From JAENVT01 sp031370825 (GTDB lineage Bacteria > Actinomycetota > Acidimicrobiia > Acidimicrobiales > Ilumatobacteraceae), in contig JANMRB010000157.1 of assembly GCA_031370825.1 (NCBI GenBank), positions 24,222 to 88,221 on the forward strand: 64,000 bases of DNA, in the 5' to 3' direction. The notes below the pieces were generated by a model. That model saw only the letters and a list, made by a program, of their open reading frames with translations. It did not search any database and had not been told where the DNA came from. The translations under genes and the position numbers were made by a program. Numbering within the stretch: the first letter of the stretch is position 1; every line of letters begins with the position of its first letter. Of this stretch, positions 16,709-25,922 are shown in pieces.

Positions 16709-19700
16709 ATGGATCTGATCATTTCGACACCGCAAGGCGAGGCCGAGATCTCGATCAATGCCGTCCACGAGTCGGTGACCATCGGTGACCTGCTGGGCCG
16801 CGTGCTCAGTTCAACACCTCCGACGCTGGTCTACATCGACGCTCGACCGACGCCGACCGGAACCTTGATCAGTGCGGCGGGGCTCGTCACTGGGTCCCTC
16901 ATCGAGCTCGTCGCCCCGCTGGAGCGGGCCGGAGACGGGGAGATCACCCTGGTGCAGGCGGCCGGCGAAGGTGCGGGCAATCGTCGCCCGCTGCAACCCG
17001 GCCGTTATTCGCTCGGGACCGCTCGCCGAGCCAACGTCAGCCCGCTGACGTTCAACCAGGTTCTGGTACCCCGCTGCGAGATCGTCGTCGAGAACTCCAA
17101 CCAGGTCACCGTTGCTGCCGACCAGGGTGATCTCGACGGGTATCCGGCGACCAACCCTTCCCGGTGGGACGAACAGCGTCTGCGCATCGGCCATCGGGTC
17201 TTCAGACTCGACGGCCCGGACAACGATCGAGCCGCGTCGCTGACGCCGACCGCGCTCGGTCAGCTCAACTTGGTTCGCGCATCTCGCGACGAGCAGCCGT
17301 CGGAACCCGAGCCAGATGGTCGCAGCCGCCGCCGTAGCCGGCGCGGCGCCCGGGCCGAAGTGACCCCGCCACCTCCGGTCGTCCCCGCGGACCCCGCACG
17401 AGTCGCCTACGAGACCGAGCTCGACAGCATCCGCCGGACACATCTCGACCTGGGCGAGGTCGTGCGGCGGGCAACGAAGCTCTCCGAACGCCTCTGGGAA
17501 CGCCGGCCCGCTGACGACGACGCGTTCGTGTTCAGTGTCGGGCTCGCCGACCAGAGATGGATGCCTGAGGACGGCGTGGGGGGCGATCGCCGCGACCTGG
17601 CGATCCTGCCGTCGGCACCCGTGCTGGTGGATCTCGTCAACCAGCGCGGCGTCGGCTTTGCCAGCACTCCTCCGCAGGCCCGCGCCGCCGCACGAGCGCT
17701 CGTGATGCAGGCCTGTGTCGCACACAGCCCTGCGGACCTCGACGTCGTCGTGCTGGCAACGCCTGCCGGCGCGGCGCGTTGGGAATGGATCAAGTGGCTG
17801 CCCCATGCGCGGGGATCGCATGGCGTGCAACTGCTGTGCGACGAGGAGGCGATCACCGACTGGGTCAACTCCCAGCGGACTCTCACCACAGTTGTCGCCA
17901 GCATCCAATCACTCGGCCGGCCGATCACACCGAGCCGATTGACACTTGCGGTGGTCGATGACCCGGCACTGTGGCGCGGGCGGGCCGCGATGTTGAGAGG
18001 TTTGTTCGCCGAGGCACAACTTCCCGTTCGCTTCGTGGCCATCACCGACCGGGCCGACGATGTGCCCGCCGTCTGCACGACTGTCGTCCGAATCGAGGCA
18101 AACGGTGCCGCAGAGGTCGATTACCCGATCAGCGGGCCGACGATCGTCGACGTCGTGCCATTCGTTCTCGAACACGACGTCGCGGTCGCCGCGGCGCGAC
18201 GGCTCAGCCCCCTCGAAGATCACACCGTGCTGCAGTCCGCCAAGCCAGTGCTGCCGCCGATGGTGTCGTTGGCGTCGCTGATCGATCCAGACGGATTCGA
18301 CGCCAGCCGCATCGCAGATCGATGGGATGCCAGCCGCAAGAGTCGGCGATTGCGAGTGGCGGTGGGTTGTGGTGAATCCGGGCCAGTCGAGCTCGACCTC
18401 GCCGACGATGGTCCCCATGTGCTGATCGTTGGTGCGGCGCGGTCCGGCAAGACCGACCTCATGCGAACGATCGTCTCGTCGCTGATCGCCGCCAACGACC
18501 CATCGGCTGTCAACATCATCTGCGTCGAGCCGGACGACGGCGCCTCGTTCGGCGCCTTCGCCGATGTCGACCATCTCGTCGGTTTCGTCGACCACTTCGA
18601 CGAGCACGCCGGCGTTCGACTGCTGCGTGCTCTGCAATCCGAGGTCAATCGACGGGCCCGTGCTCTCGCCGACCATCACGGTTCCAATATTGCCGACAAC
18701 GACTCACCGCCGATCCCCCGTCTGGTCATCATGCTCGACGACGCCGACGATGTCGTCACACGTCATGCCGCGTTCCTGCCACAACTCATCGAGATCGCCG
18801 ATCGCTCGCGTCATCTCGGGCTCCATCTGGTCGTCGCCGCCGGTCAGCTCTCACGATCGATCGAACACACGTTGAAGTCGTTTGCCAACATCCGCATCGG
18901 CCTTCGCATGAACGACCCGACCGAGGCAATCGCGCTGATGGGCAATCGCGAGCCGGTCCAGATCTCGTTGCACACGCCGGGTCGTGGCGCGGTTCGCATC
19001 GGAGACGTTGCTTCGGTGCCGGTCCAGTTCGCTTCGGCTGCCGCAACGTCGGGTGATCTCATGGAGATCACACCGTTCATCCTCGCTCGCGACCTCAACG
19101 CCGCTGAACGCAAAGTCACTGCGCGACCAGCCGATCCCGGTGCCGAATCGTGGCGCGAGGGTGGGGTGCGACAGCTCGTAGATGTGATTGGAAAAGCAGC
19201 CGCCAAACGCCAGGGTCGGGTACGGCTACCGATCCTGTGTCCCGAACTGCCAACGGATCTGCCGTACGAGCTGATCTCATCGCCGCAAGCCAGCACCTCG
19301 GACGCCGACGGTGCGGCGTTCGGTCTCAGCGACCTTCCCGACGATCACACCCAGAACGCCCGACGATGGAACCCAGCGCACGATGGGAACCTGCTGCTCA
19401 TCGGTGGCACCCCGGCCGAACGCTCGAGTGCATTGGCGACGTTGTTCGTCGCATCCACCGACCGCATGCCGCCCGATCGCCTGCACGGCTATGTCATCGA
19501 CTGCGCAACTGGCCCGCTGACCCGGTTGGGAGTGCTCGAATCGCTTCCTGCCTGTGGTGGCGTTGCCTCGATCGACGACCCCGATCGCATCATGCGGGTG
19601 CTGGCGCGCCTTGCCGACGAGCTCGACCATCGCGCCGGGCGCGATCACGCCTCGTCCGAAGGTCACATCATGCTGGTGATCAACGACGTCGCGGCACTGC

Positions 19701-20764
19701 TGCGCACCCTCGAACTTGGCGGCGAGTTCGAACAAGGTCGCGACCTGCTCGAGCGCATCGTCAGCAACGGTCCGATGCACGGCATCAGCACGTTGATGAG
19801 CGCTGCAGTTGAAAACGCCGCACCGGCGCGCATGGTCGGCCAGTTCCAGCAGCGCATCATCTTGCACCTCGACGATCGCAGCGCCTACCGGGCGATGGGA
19901 ATCGAGCCGGGTCGGATCCCTGTTCAAGCTCACGGAAGAGCCGTCACACTTCCGGACCTAGTCGAGATCCAGATCGGGATGATCGCTGATCTGGCGGAGG
20001 CGGTCGCCGACCGGCGCGACCGGGCGGGGGCTGCACACGGTCCACAGCCTGTGGCCCGCACACCCGTCCACGTCTCACTGCCGGAGTTCGCCGGTGCAAC
20101 CGAGTTCCGAGATGATCGCTGGCGGCTACCGATCGGTCTCGACGCGCGTACCTTGCAGCCGGCGGCATTGCACCTACAACTGCCGGGCGGGGCCTTGGTC
20201 CTCGGCGATGCCGGTACCGGCAAGTCCACCGTGCTGGCCAACATCGCCCGATGCGCGCTCGGTGCCGAAGCGGCAGTCGACATCCACGCCATCGCGTCGA
20301 CGTGGAGCCCACTCCTGTTGTTGCCGCGGCTGGCCAGCTCCACGACCTTGGCAGGCATCGACAAATGGGCTGCCGAGTTTTTCAATCAAAGTGGCAGCGC
20401 CCGCCTGGTGCTCATCGACGACGCCGACCGACTCGAGGGCGAGGTCTTCGAACGGCTCGTCGCGTTGGACGACCCACGACTCGTCGTGATTGCCGCGGGG
20501 CGCACACGCGATCTCGAGGTTCCAGGGCACTGGACCGTCCCGTTGCGCCGGTCTCGATCAGCTGTGATCTTGCACGCACTTGCAGGCGACGGCGCCATGT
20601 TCGGCCTGCACCTGCGCGTGACATCGTCTCACCCGGCCGTGGGGCGCGGCTTGATCATCGACGATGACAAGACGACCCCTGTGTTGCTCGGTGGACCCGC
20701 CGAGGACGTCGCCACCGCAGAGCCGGCCCGCGCCAGCTCGACGGTTTGGAACGGTGGATCATGA
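16709..20764 (+). CDS. EccC/EssC-like FtsK/SpoIIIE ATPase without membrane anchor
   Basis: The 1351-aa protein starts with a ubiquitin-like (YukD-like) segment of about 75 residues and then an FHA-like segment (about 90-180). A basic and Pro-rich linker with no hydrophobic helix leads to the EccC/EssC pre-ATPase region, recognisable by L-W-E-R-R-P and later W-E-W-I-K-W-L-P-H-A-R. Three FtsK-type ATPase domains follow. The first has Walker A G-A-A-R-S-G-K-T (near residue 574) and Walker B V-I-M-L-D-D. The second has G-G-T-P-A-E-R-S-S (near 898) where the Lys is lost. The third has G-D-A-G-T-G-K-S-T (near 1167) and V-L-I-D-D-A-D. Type VII secretion ATPases normally carry two membrane helices, and none is seen here. 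No WXG100, EccB, EccD or EccE gene is in the window. It is coupled to the next gene by ATGA overlap. Confidence 0.85.
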   Translation: MDLIISTPQGEAEISINAVHESVTIGDLLGRVLSSTPPTLVYIDARPTPTGTLISAAGLVTGSLIELVAPLERAGDGEITLVQAAGEGAGNRRPLQPGRYSLGTARRANVSPLTFNQVLVPRCEIVVENSNQVTVAADQGDLDGYPATNPSRWDEQRLRIGHRVFRLDGPDNDRAASLTPTALGQLNLVRASRDEQPSEPEPDGRSRRRSRRGARAEVTPPPPVVPADPARVAYETELDSIRRTHLDLGEVVRRATKLSERLWERRPADDDAFVFSVGLADQRWMPEDGVGGDRRDLAILPSAPVLVDLVNQRGVGFASTPPQARAAARALVMQACVAHSPADLDVVVLATPAGAARWEWIKWLPHARGSHGVQLLCDEEAITDWVNSQRTLTTVVASIQSLGRPITPSRLTLAVVDDPALWRGRAAMLRGLFAEAQLPVRFVAITDRADDVPAVCTTVVRIEANGAAEVDYPISGPTIVDVVPFVLEHDVAVAAARRLSPLEDHTVLQSAKPVLPPMVSLASLIDPDGFDASRIADRWDASRKSRRLRVAVGCGESGPVELDLADDGPHVLIVGAARSGKTDLMRTIVSSLIAANDPSAVNIICVEPDDGASFGAFADVDHLVGFVDHFDEHAGVRLLRALQSEVNRRARALADHHGSNIADNDSPPIPRLVIMLDDADDVVTRHAAFLPQLIEIADRSRHLGLHLVVAAGQLSRSIEHTLKSFANIRIGLRMNDPTEAIALMGNREPVQISLHTPGRGAVRIGDVASVPVQFASAAATSGDLMEITPFILARDLNAAERKVTARPADPGAESWREGGVRQLVDVIGKAAAKRQGRVRLPILCPELPTDLPYELISSPQASTSDADGAAFGLSDLPDDHTQNARRWNPAHDGNLLLIGGTPAERSSALATLFVASTDRMPPDRLHGYVIDCATGPLTRLGVLESLPACGGVASIDDPDRIMRVLARLADELDHRAGRDHASSEGHIMLVINDVAALLRTLELGGEFEQGRDLLERIVSNGPMHGISTLMSAAVENAAPARMVGQFQQRIILHLDDRSAYRAMGIEPGRIPVQAHGRAVTLPDLVEIQIGMIADLAEAVADRRDRAGAAHGPQPVARTPVHVSLPEFAGATEFRDDRWRLPIGLDARTLQPAALHLQLPGGALVLGDAGTGKSTVLANIARCALGAEAAVDIHAIASTWSPLLLLPRLASSTTLAGIDKWAAEFFNQSGSARLVLIDDADRLEGEVFERLVALDDPRLVVIAAGRTRDLEVPGHWTVPLRRSRSAVILHALAGDGAMFGLHLRVTSSHPAVGRGLIIDDDKTTPVLLGGPAEDVATAEPARASSTVWNGGS

Positions 20765-21711
20765 TGCGCCGGGGAGACGGGATCGGCATCGAGGTCCTGC
20801 CGGATGCGCTCCGCGGAGTGCGGCTGCAACAAGATGCCCCCGGCCGAGTCGCCAAAGTTGCCGGCGTCGCCTGCGACACCAACAACGATCTGCTGCTCCT
20901 CGACGGATTGACCCGCCTGCGCAGCCTGCTCGATGAGGCTGGTCAGCCGACGCGAGTGTGCATGTGGAGACCTGACTCCTACATCCAGTCGCTCGACGTC
21001 ACGGGCTGGAGCACCACGGAGCTCAACTTGCACCGTTCCAGGCTGATCGACGTCTCGGCAACGATCGAGATCTCGTCGAGCGCACGAAGGCTTCTCGCCC
21101 ATCTGCGTACCGACATGATCCGCCACCGGCGGGTCGAGCGCTTCGTTCGCCAGGCCGGTTTCGACCTCGAATCGATCGAGCCGACTCCGATGGCGATCGC
21201 CCGGCTGGTTCCCTCGTACACCATGAGGCTGATCGGCAATCGCGGCGACGCCGAGCCGTGGGTCGCCGTTGTGCACGACCATGTTGTCCTGGCAGCCGCG
21301 CCGGCCACTGATGGCCGAACGGAAGCACATCGCAGCGAACTGCTGGCCACGAGCTGGTCGGCGTCGATCGAGGACCTTCGCGAGCGGTTGCTGGACCCGG
21401 CGCAACTCTCGGCCACCGTCAACGAACCTGCCGGCATCGGCGTGTCGGTCGGGTTGAGCCTCGTCGGAGACGCTTATCCCGAATTTCCGGACACTCATCC
21501 GGCATGGGGTCCCCGTCTTGCCGGAGCTTTGGGTGCAGCACTCGCCGCAGCGGGACTTGCCGGACGGGTGCACGAGGTGCAACCGCTGGTCGCCCCACAC
21601 GCCTTCAGTGACGACGGCGGGGTTTGGGTGATCGAGCGGATCGGCGACGTAGCGCCGAGCGCGCAGTTGTCTGCCCCGCGCAAGAAATGGCTGCGACCAG
21701 CCGGTCGTTGA
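20761..21711 (+). CDS. Unknown protein coupled to the EccC-like ATPase (possible actin-like fold)
   Basis: The ATG at 20761 overlaps the upstream stop (ATGA), giving a 316-aa product. No membrane helix or signal is visible. The opening G-I-G-I-E-V-L-P-D-A-L-R-G-V-R-L and the later phrase about residues 60-80 (R-V-C-M-W-R-P-D-S-Y) resemble the first strands of PilM/FtsA-type actin-like proteins, but no complete phosphate-binding motif can be pointed out. I regard the family as unassigned. The tight coupling to the triple-ATPase gene says the two products act in one complex or process. An ATG at 20764 is an equally good start by sequence. Confidence 0.7.
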   Translation: MMRRGDGIGIEVLPDALRGVRLQQDAPGRVAKVAGVACDTNNDLLLLDGLTRLRSLLDEAGQPTRVCMWRPDSYIQSLDVTGWSTTELNLHRSRLIDVSATIEISSSARRLLAHLRTDMIRHRRVERFVRQAGFDLESIEPTPMAIARLVPSYTMRLIGNRGDAEPWVAVVHDHVVLAAAPATDGRTEAHRSELLATSWSASIEDLRERLLDPAQLSATVNEPAGIGVSVGLSLVGDAYPEFPDTHPAWGPRLAGALGAALAAAGLAGRVHEVQPLVAPHAFSDDGGVWVIERIGDVAPSAQLSAPRKKWLRPAGR

Positions 21712-21723
21712 GCTGACCCGCCG

Positions 21724-23508
21724 CTAACTGGCGTTGCTGACCGTATCGGCGACGATCTCGTGGACGAGGTCGCCGGCCAGTTCGTCGTACTGGCACAACG
21801 CGTCGGCAACTGCCAACAGCGCAGTGCGATGCTCCAGCAGCATGCACGATGACCTGTCGGCCGCAGTGTTGAGCATCTCATCGGCCTGCACCCTCGACCG
21901 CTCGTCGGCGAACACCTTCGCCGCCATGTTGCCGGCCATGTGCATCTGTGCCGCCTCCAGGCTCAACAAGCTGTCGCCTGCCCCGACCAGACCGATCAGC
22001 TGAGCAGCGATGTCGGTGGCGGCGGCCAGATCCGAGGCGATGCCGGTCGAGGCCTCACCGAATTCCTGGATCTCTGCAGCCCGGCCACCCAGGGCCACGA
22101 CGATGAGATCGCGCAGCTCCGACGGCGTGCGCAGGTGGCGCTCTTCGCCATCGTCATGGGCAACGAGACCGAGCGAGCTCGACCGACGAAGAATCGACGC
22201 AACGCGAACTTCGCGGCCGACGAGCACGGCGATCACGGCGTGCCCGGCTTCGTGAATCGCGATCCGGCGACGCTCGTCGGGGTGGTAGCCGACGTCTTGA
22301 GCCAGACCGACCTCGGTGATCAACTGTGCCTCGACGAGGTCTTCGACGGTGAGGGCCTTGCGCCCGTCGCGCAGGGCGATGATCAGCGCCTCGTCGAGCA
22401 ACCGCTCGATCCGGACCGGGCTGTAGCCGGCGGTGCGATCGGCGATGCCGACTGCGCTGACAGAAGGATCGTGCGACTTCTTGTTGAGGTAGTAGTCGGC
22501 GATGGCGATGCGATCAGTGCGCGGCGGCAGATCGAAATGGATCGTGCGGTCGAACCGGCCCGGACGCATGAGTGCCGGGTCGAGACCGTCTGCCCGGTTG
22601 GTGGCCGCAAAGACCAACACGTTGGCGGCCTTCAACTTCGGTCGGGGGATGGCTTTGGCGGGCGGAAGCAGGAGGTTGACCCGATCGATCATCTTGTTCT
22701 TGAACTTGCCCCATCCGGTCGGAAGATCGAAGCTCTGCATCTGCACGAGCAGTTCGTTGACGATGCCCGCTGCACCCTCGCGCATGCCGCTGCCCATGCC
22801 CGACCGAGCCATGCCGATCGCGTCGAACTCTTCGATGAACCCGATGGCGCCGCCTTCGGCTCGTGCCGCCTGGCGCAGGGCCTTGAAGAACTGGCGGATC
22901 TTGCGGTTCGTCATGCCGAAGAAATGCGACTGGAACTCACTGGCCGACACGAACAGGAACGGAACCTCGGCTTCGGCAGCGATCGCCTTGGCGAGATACG
23001 TCTTGCCTGTCCCCGGCGCACCTTCGAACAGCACGCCACGACGAGGTGAACCACCCATCTCATCGGCGAACGTCTCGTGATTGAGAAAGAGGTTCAATGT
23101 GTCGATGGCCTCACGACGGGTGGCGTCGGCGCCGACCACATCGGCCAGGCGAATGGTGGAATCAGAAGGCCGCAACACCGTGTGCGGCGACTTCCCCGAC
23201 GACATCAGCGGAATCATCATCATGCCGGTGATCAGCAGCAGCATCAGCCCCAGCAACGCCAGCTCCGGGCTGTCCCGGATGATCGGCGGGATCCCGGGGC
23301 GCAGCGGGTGGCCACTCAATTCTCGATACCAGAACCATGCCAACGGCACGCCGAGCACGATGACCAGGCGCGTCAAGCGGTTCTGCCGCTTGCGCTCACG
23401 ATTGGCGCTGGCATTGACCTGGCGGCCACGGAGTATGGATCCGTGCTGCATTTGGGTGATATCCATGGATTCGACTCCCGTGTGTCGGTCAAGCGGCATG
23501 GCGGTCAC
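21724..23508 (-). CDS. FtsH-like membrane AAA protease (divergent paralogue)
   Basis: The 594-aa protein has two N-terminal membrane helices (about residues 47-64 and 83-105), an AAA module and an M41 zinc protease. Walker A is G-A-P-G-T-G-K-T (about 165) and the arginine-finger segment is R-P-G-R-F-D-R. The zinc site is H-E-A-G-H (about 419), with the third ligand Asp in G-I-A-S-D-L-A (about 492). Differences from house-keeping FtsH are clear. Walker B reads G-F-I-E-E-F-D-A (Glu for the first Asp), the pore segment is Q-S-H-F-F-G-M, and about 30 residues are inserted before sensor 1. The loop between the two helices is short. It is probably an accessory membrane protease, not the essential FtsH. 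Start GTG 23508 or ATG 23499. Confidence 0.88.
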   Translation of the reverse strand: MTAMPLDRHTGVESMDITQMQHGSILRGRQVNASANRERKRQNRLTRLVIVLGVPLAWFWYRELSGHPLRPGIPPIIRDSPELALLGLMLLLITGMMMIPLMSSGKSPHTVLRPSDSTIRLADVVGADATRREAIDTLNLFLNHETFADEMGGSPRRGVLFEGAPGTGKTYLAKAIAAEAEVPFLFVSASEFQSHFFGMTNRKIRQFFKALRQAARAEGGAIGFIEEFDAIGMARSGMGSGMREGAAGIVNELLVQMQSFDLPTGWGKFKNKMIDRVNLLLPPAKAIPRPKLKAANVLVFAATNRADGLDPALMRPGRFDRTIHFDLPPRTDRIAIADYYLNKKSHDPSVSAVGIADRTAGYSPVRIERLLDEALIIALRDGRKALTVEDLVEAQLITEVGLAQDVGYHPDERRRIAIHEAGHAVIAVLVGREVRVASILRRSSSLGLVAHDDGEERHLRTPSELRDLIVVALGGRAAEIQEFGEASTGIASDLAAATDIAAQLIGLVGAGDSLLSLEAAQMHMAGNMAAKVFADERSRVQADEMLNTAADRSSCMLLEHRTALLAVADALCQYDELAGDLVHEIVADTVSNAS

Positions 23509-23510
23509 AG

Positions 23511-23520
23511 TAAACGTTTA
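23511..23520. promoter_or_regulatory. Palindrome TAAACGTTTA upstream of the FtsH-like gene
   Basis: A perfect 10-bp palindrome sits directly before the GTG start (2 bp away). It would overlap the transcription start or ribosome entry of the FtsH-like mRNA, so an operator role is conceivable. At this length chance is also possible. The remaining 113 bp to the arfB stop hold no other recognisable element. Confidence 0.3.
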
Positions 23521-23633
23521 ACGCAGAGTGTGCAACTGATTCACTGACAGTGGTCAACCGTTGTACGAGGGGCATTACTCATTGACGACTTCTTGAGCTT
23601 CGCGCGTGCCCATAAATGGGTGATGAGCTGGGA

Positions 23634-24056
23634 TCATTCCTCGGCAGCGGGGCGTTGCCGGGCCTGCTTGCGCTCGGCGACCCGCCGCTTGGCGGCCAGC
23701 CGCTTACGAATCGCCGAAGCCGATGGACGCGTCGCCCGCCGCGCTGGAGGTGGCGGCTTGGCTGCTTCGTCGAGACGTTCCAATACAGCGGCCCAGGCCG
23801 TTGCCCGATTGCGGAACTGCGAGCGCGAACCGGCAGATGACGCAGTGATCGTCGGGCCCGCGGCGGCAACCACCCTGTCGCGGACGGTCGCTGCGAGCCC
23901 GGCCCGATCGACATCGATCGTGATCGTCACCGCTGTGTCGGATGTGTTGGCGTGCTGACCGCCGGGACCGCCCGAGCGGGTCGCCAGCCACGACACGGCG
24001 TCGGCCGCTATTCGCAGGCCGCGAGGAGTTGTGTACGCGCCGTCGACTGGTTCCAC
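23634..24056 (-). CDS. arfB: ArfB/YaeJ-type peptidyl-tRNA hydrolase (ribosome rescue)
   Basis: The 140-aa protein is one RF-1 domain with S-G-G-P-G-G-Q-H at residues 28-35, the catalytic GGQ loop, and a basic C-terminal tail rich in Arg, Lys and Ala, as in ArfB. Such proteins enter stalled ribosomes through the mRNA channel with the basic tail and release the peptide. The GGQ sequence and length separate it from full release factors. GTG at 24056 is the start, with CAGAAT 7 nt upstream as a possible -10 box. Confidence 0.9.
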   Translation of the reverse strand: MEPVDGAYTTPRGLRIAADAVSWLATRSGGPGGQHANTSDTAVTITIDVDRAGLAATVRDRVVAAAGPTITASSAGSRSQFRNRATAWAAVLERLDEAAKPPPPARRATRPSASAIRKRLAAKRRVAERKQARQRPAAEE

Positions 24057-24110
24057 CGTTCACATTCTGGTCGCGTTTACCGAGGTGTGGCAGAGATGTG
24101 CGACCGGGAT

Positions 24111-24116
24111 TAGCGT
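24111..24116 (+). promoter_or_regulatory. -10 box TAGCGT of a leaderless transcript
   Basis: TAGCGT ends 6 nt before the GTG at 24123, and no Shine-Dalgarno is present between them. This supports both the start choice and leaderless transcription of the DUF2088 gene. Confidence 0.45.
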
Positions 24117-24122
24117 GGGCCG

Positions 24123-25382
24123 GTGAACCCATGGGAACAGCTCCTCGAAGGAATCGATCTTCCCTTCCACCCCGACCTTGCCATACCAGCCCTCACCGAG
24201 GTTGCGCTGGCGCTCCCTCAGCCCGATCCCGTCGATGACGTTGAAGCCGAGGCTCACCGGCAGGTCGTCGGGCGGCTGGCCGGCTCGGTCTCCAGCGGAA
24301 TGACCATTGCCGTAGGTGCGGGCAGCCGCGGGATCGTCAAGCGCGTCGAACTGCTGCGCGGCGCAATCAGCGGGTTGCGCGAGCTAGGTGCGCAACCGTT
24401 CGTCGTGCCTGCGATGGGAAGCCACGGTGGTGCCACGGCAGAAGGACAACGATCGATGCTGGAGTCGCTGGGGATGACCGAGCAGGCCATCGATTGCGAG
24501 ATCAGAGCAACGATGGAGACCGTCGAGGTTGCACGCACCGCCGACGGCATGCCGCTGTACCTCGACCGCCACGCCGCTGGCGCCGACCGGATCATGCCGG
24601 TCAACCGGATCAAGCCGCACACCTGTTTCAAGGGCCCGGTCGAGAGCGGCCTCACCAAGATGGCGGTGGTCGGCTTCGGCAAGCAGCCCGGCGCAGCGCA
24701 GATCCACGCATGCGGCCCGGTGGAGATGCGCAACCGGTTGCTCAACGGCATCGACGCCTTGAAGAAGACCGGTCGGCTGCTCGGTGGCGTGGGATCGCTC
24801 GAGTCCGCAGACGGTCAGGTCGTCAATGTGCGCGCGCTCACGGCCGAAGAGGTCGGCAGCGATGCCGAGATCACGCTGACAGACGATGCCCGTGAACTGG
24901 TACCGCCGCTGCCGTTTCCCGTGATCGACGTGTTGATCATCGAGCAGGGCGGCAAGGACATCAGCGGCACAACGATGGATCCGAACGTCACCGGCCGGTT
25001 CTGGGTTCACGGTCTCGCCGACTTGGAGGCACCGCGTGTCAGCACCATCGTCCTGCTCGGCATCACCGACGTCTCCGGCGGAAACGTGCTGGGGATCGGC
25101 TTTGCCGACTTCATCCCGTCCTCGGTCGCGGCCGGCATCAACTGGCAGAAGACCTATGTCAACTGCTTCACCGCGGGCCCGTCCGGAGTCCGGCGGAGCC
25201 GGATGCCGATGGTGCTGCCCACCGAGGACGACTGCATCAAGGCCGCCCTCAGCATGTGCGGAAAGGCCGTCGACGAGCCCAAGAGCGTGGTGCGAATCCG
25301 CAGCACTCTGCACCTCACCCGCTGCTGGGTCAGTGAGCCCCTGCTGTCTCAGCTCCCGGCGGGGGCTGAGATCATCTCCTGA
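24123..25382 (+). CDS. LarA-like DUF2088 protein
   Basis: The 419-aa product resembles the DUF2088 (LarA N-domain) group that includes the nickel-pincer lactate racemase. Recognisable segments are G-S-R-G-I, V-P-A-M-G-S-H-G-G-A-T near residue 98, and N-R-I-K-P-H-T-C-F-K-G near 162 with His and Lys residues. The order of LarA cofactor ligands cannot be matched one for one by eye, so racemase activity is not claimed. No larB, larC or larE cofactor genes lie nearby. A cytoplasmic racemase or epimerase acting on a 2-hydroxy acid is one possibility. The stop lies 3 nt from the convergent pyrE stop. Confidence 0.72.
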   Translation: MNPWEQLLEGIDLPFHPDLAIPALTEVALALPQPDPVDDVEAEAHRQVVGRLAGSVSSGMTIAVGAGSRGIVKRVELLRGAISGLRELGAQPFVVPAMGSHGGATAEGQRSMLESLGMTEQAIDCEIRATMETVEVARTADGMPLYLDRHAAGADRIMPVNRIKPHTCFKGPVESGLTKMAVVGFGKQPGAAQIHACGPVEMRNRLLNGIDALKKTGRLLGGVGSLESADGQVVNVRALTAEEVGSDAEITLTDDARELVPPLPFPVIDVLIIEQGGKDISGTTMDPNVTGRFWVHGLADLEAPRVSTIVLLGITDVSGGNVLGIGFADFIPSSVAAGINWQKTYVNCFTAGPSGVRRSRMPMVLPTEDDCIKAALSMCGKAVDEPKSVVRIRSTLHLTRCWVSEPLLSQLPAGAEIIS

Positions 25383-25385
25383 TCT

Positions 25386-25922
25386 TCAGGTGGTGGCTGC
25401 CTCGGCCGCGTCCAGTTGGGCTCGGGTCAACAGGGCCGACATCGTCAGACCTTGCTCGGCCAGCGCTGCGCCGTGATCGGGGCTGCGATCGATCACGCAG
25501 ACCACATGCTCGACGATCGCGCCGAGCGCCCGGAGTTGTTGCGTGGAGATCACAACCTGCCCACCTGTGGTGATGACATCTTCGATCACAGTGACCCGCT
25601 TGCCGCTGATGTCGGCTCCCTCGGCAAGCTGGGCTGTGCCATACGACTTGGCCTCCTTGCGCACGAAAGCTGCCGGCAGGCCGGTGCGCAGCGAGAGCGC
25701 CGTGGCAATCGGGACGCCGCCCAACTCCAGCCCGGCCAAGACCTCGGTGCCGTGTGGCAGCAGCGGAACGAGCGCAGATGCGATGTCGGCGAGCAGAACG
25801 GGGTCGGCCTCGAACCGGTACTTGTCGAAGTACTCCGTGGCGACCTGACCTGATCGAAGGGTGAACGTGCCCGTCAGCCGAGCGATCGAGTTGACCCGTT
25901 GAGCGAGTGAATCATGAGGCAT
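25386..25922 (-). CDS. pyrE: Orotate phosphoribosyltransferase
   Basis: The product (178 aa from ATG 25922) makes orotidine monophosphate from orotate and PRPP, the fifth step of pyrimidine synthesis. The PRPP loop is V-T-V-I-E-D-V-I-T-T-G-G-Q, and the orotate-side R-K-E-A-K-S-Y-G segment is present. I chose ATG 25922, which overlaps the tesB stop by 11 nt and precedes the conserved L-A-Q-R-V-N-S. In-frame starts at 25943 and 25940 would only add seven residues. It lies behind tesB in the same direction. Confidence 0.92.
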   Translation of the reverse strand: MPHDSLAQRVNSIARLTGTFTLRSGQVATEYFDKYRFEADPVLLADIASALVPLLPHGTEVLAGLELGGVPIATALSLRTGLPAAFVRKEAKSYGTAQLAEGADISGKRVTVIEDVITTGGQVVISTQQLRALGAIVEHVVCVIDRSPDHGAALAEQGLTMSALLTRAQLDAAEAATT

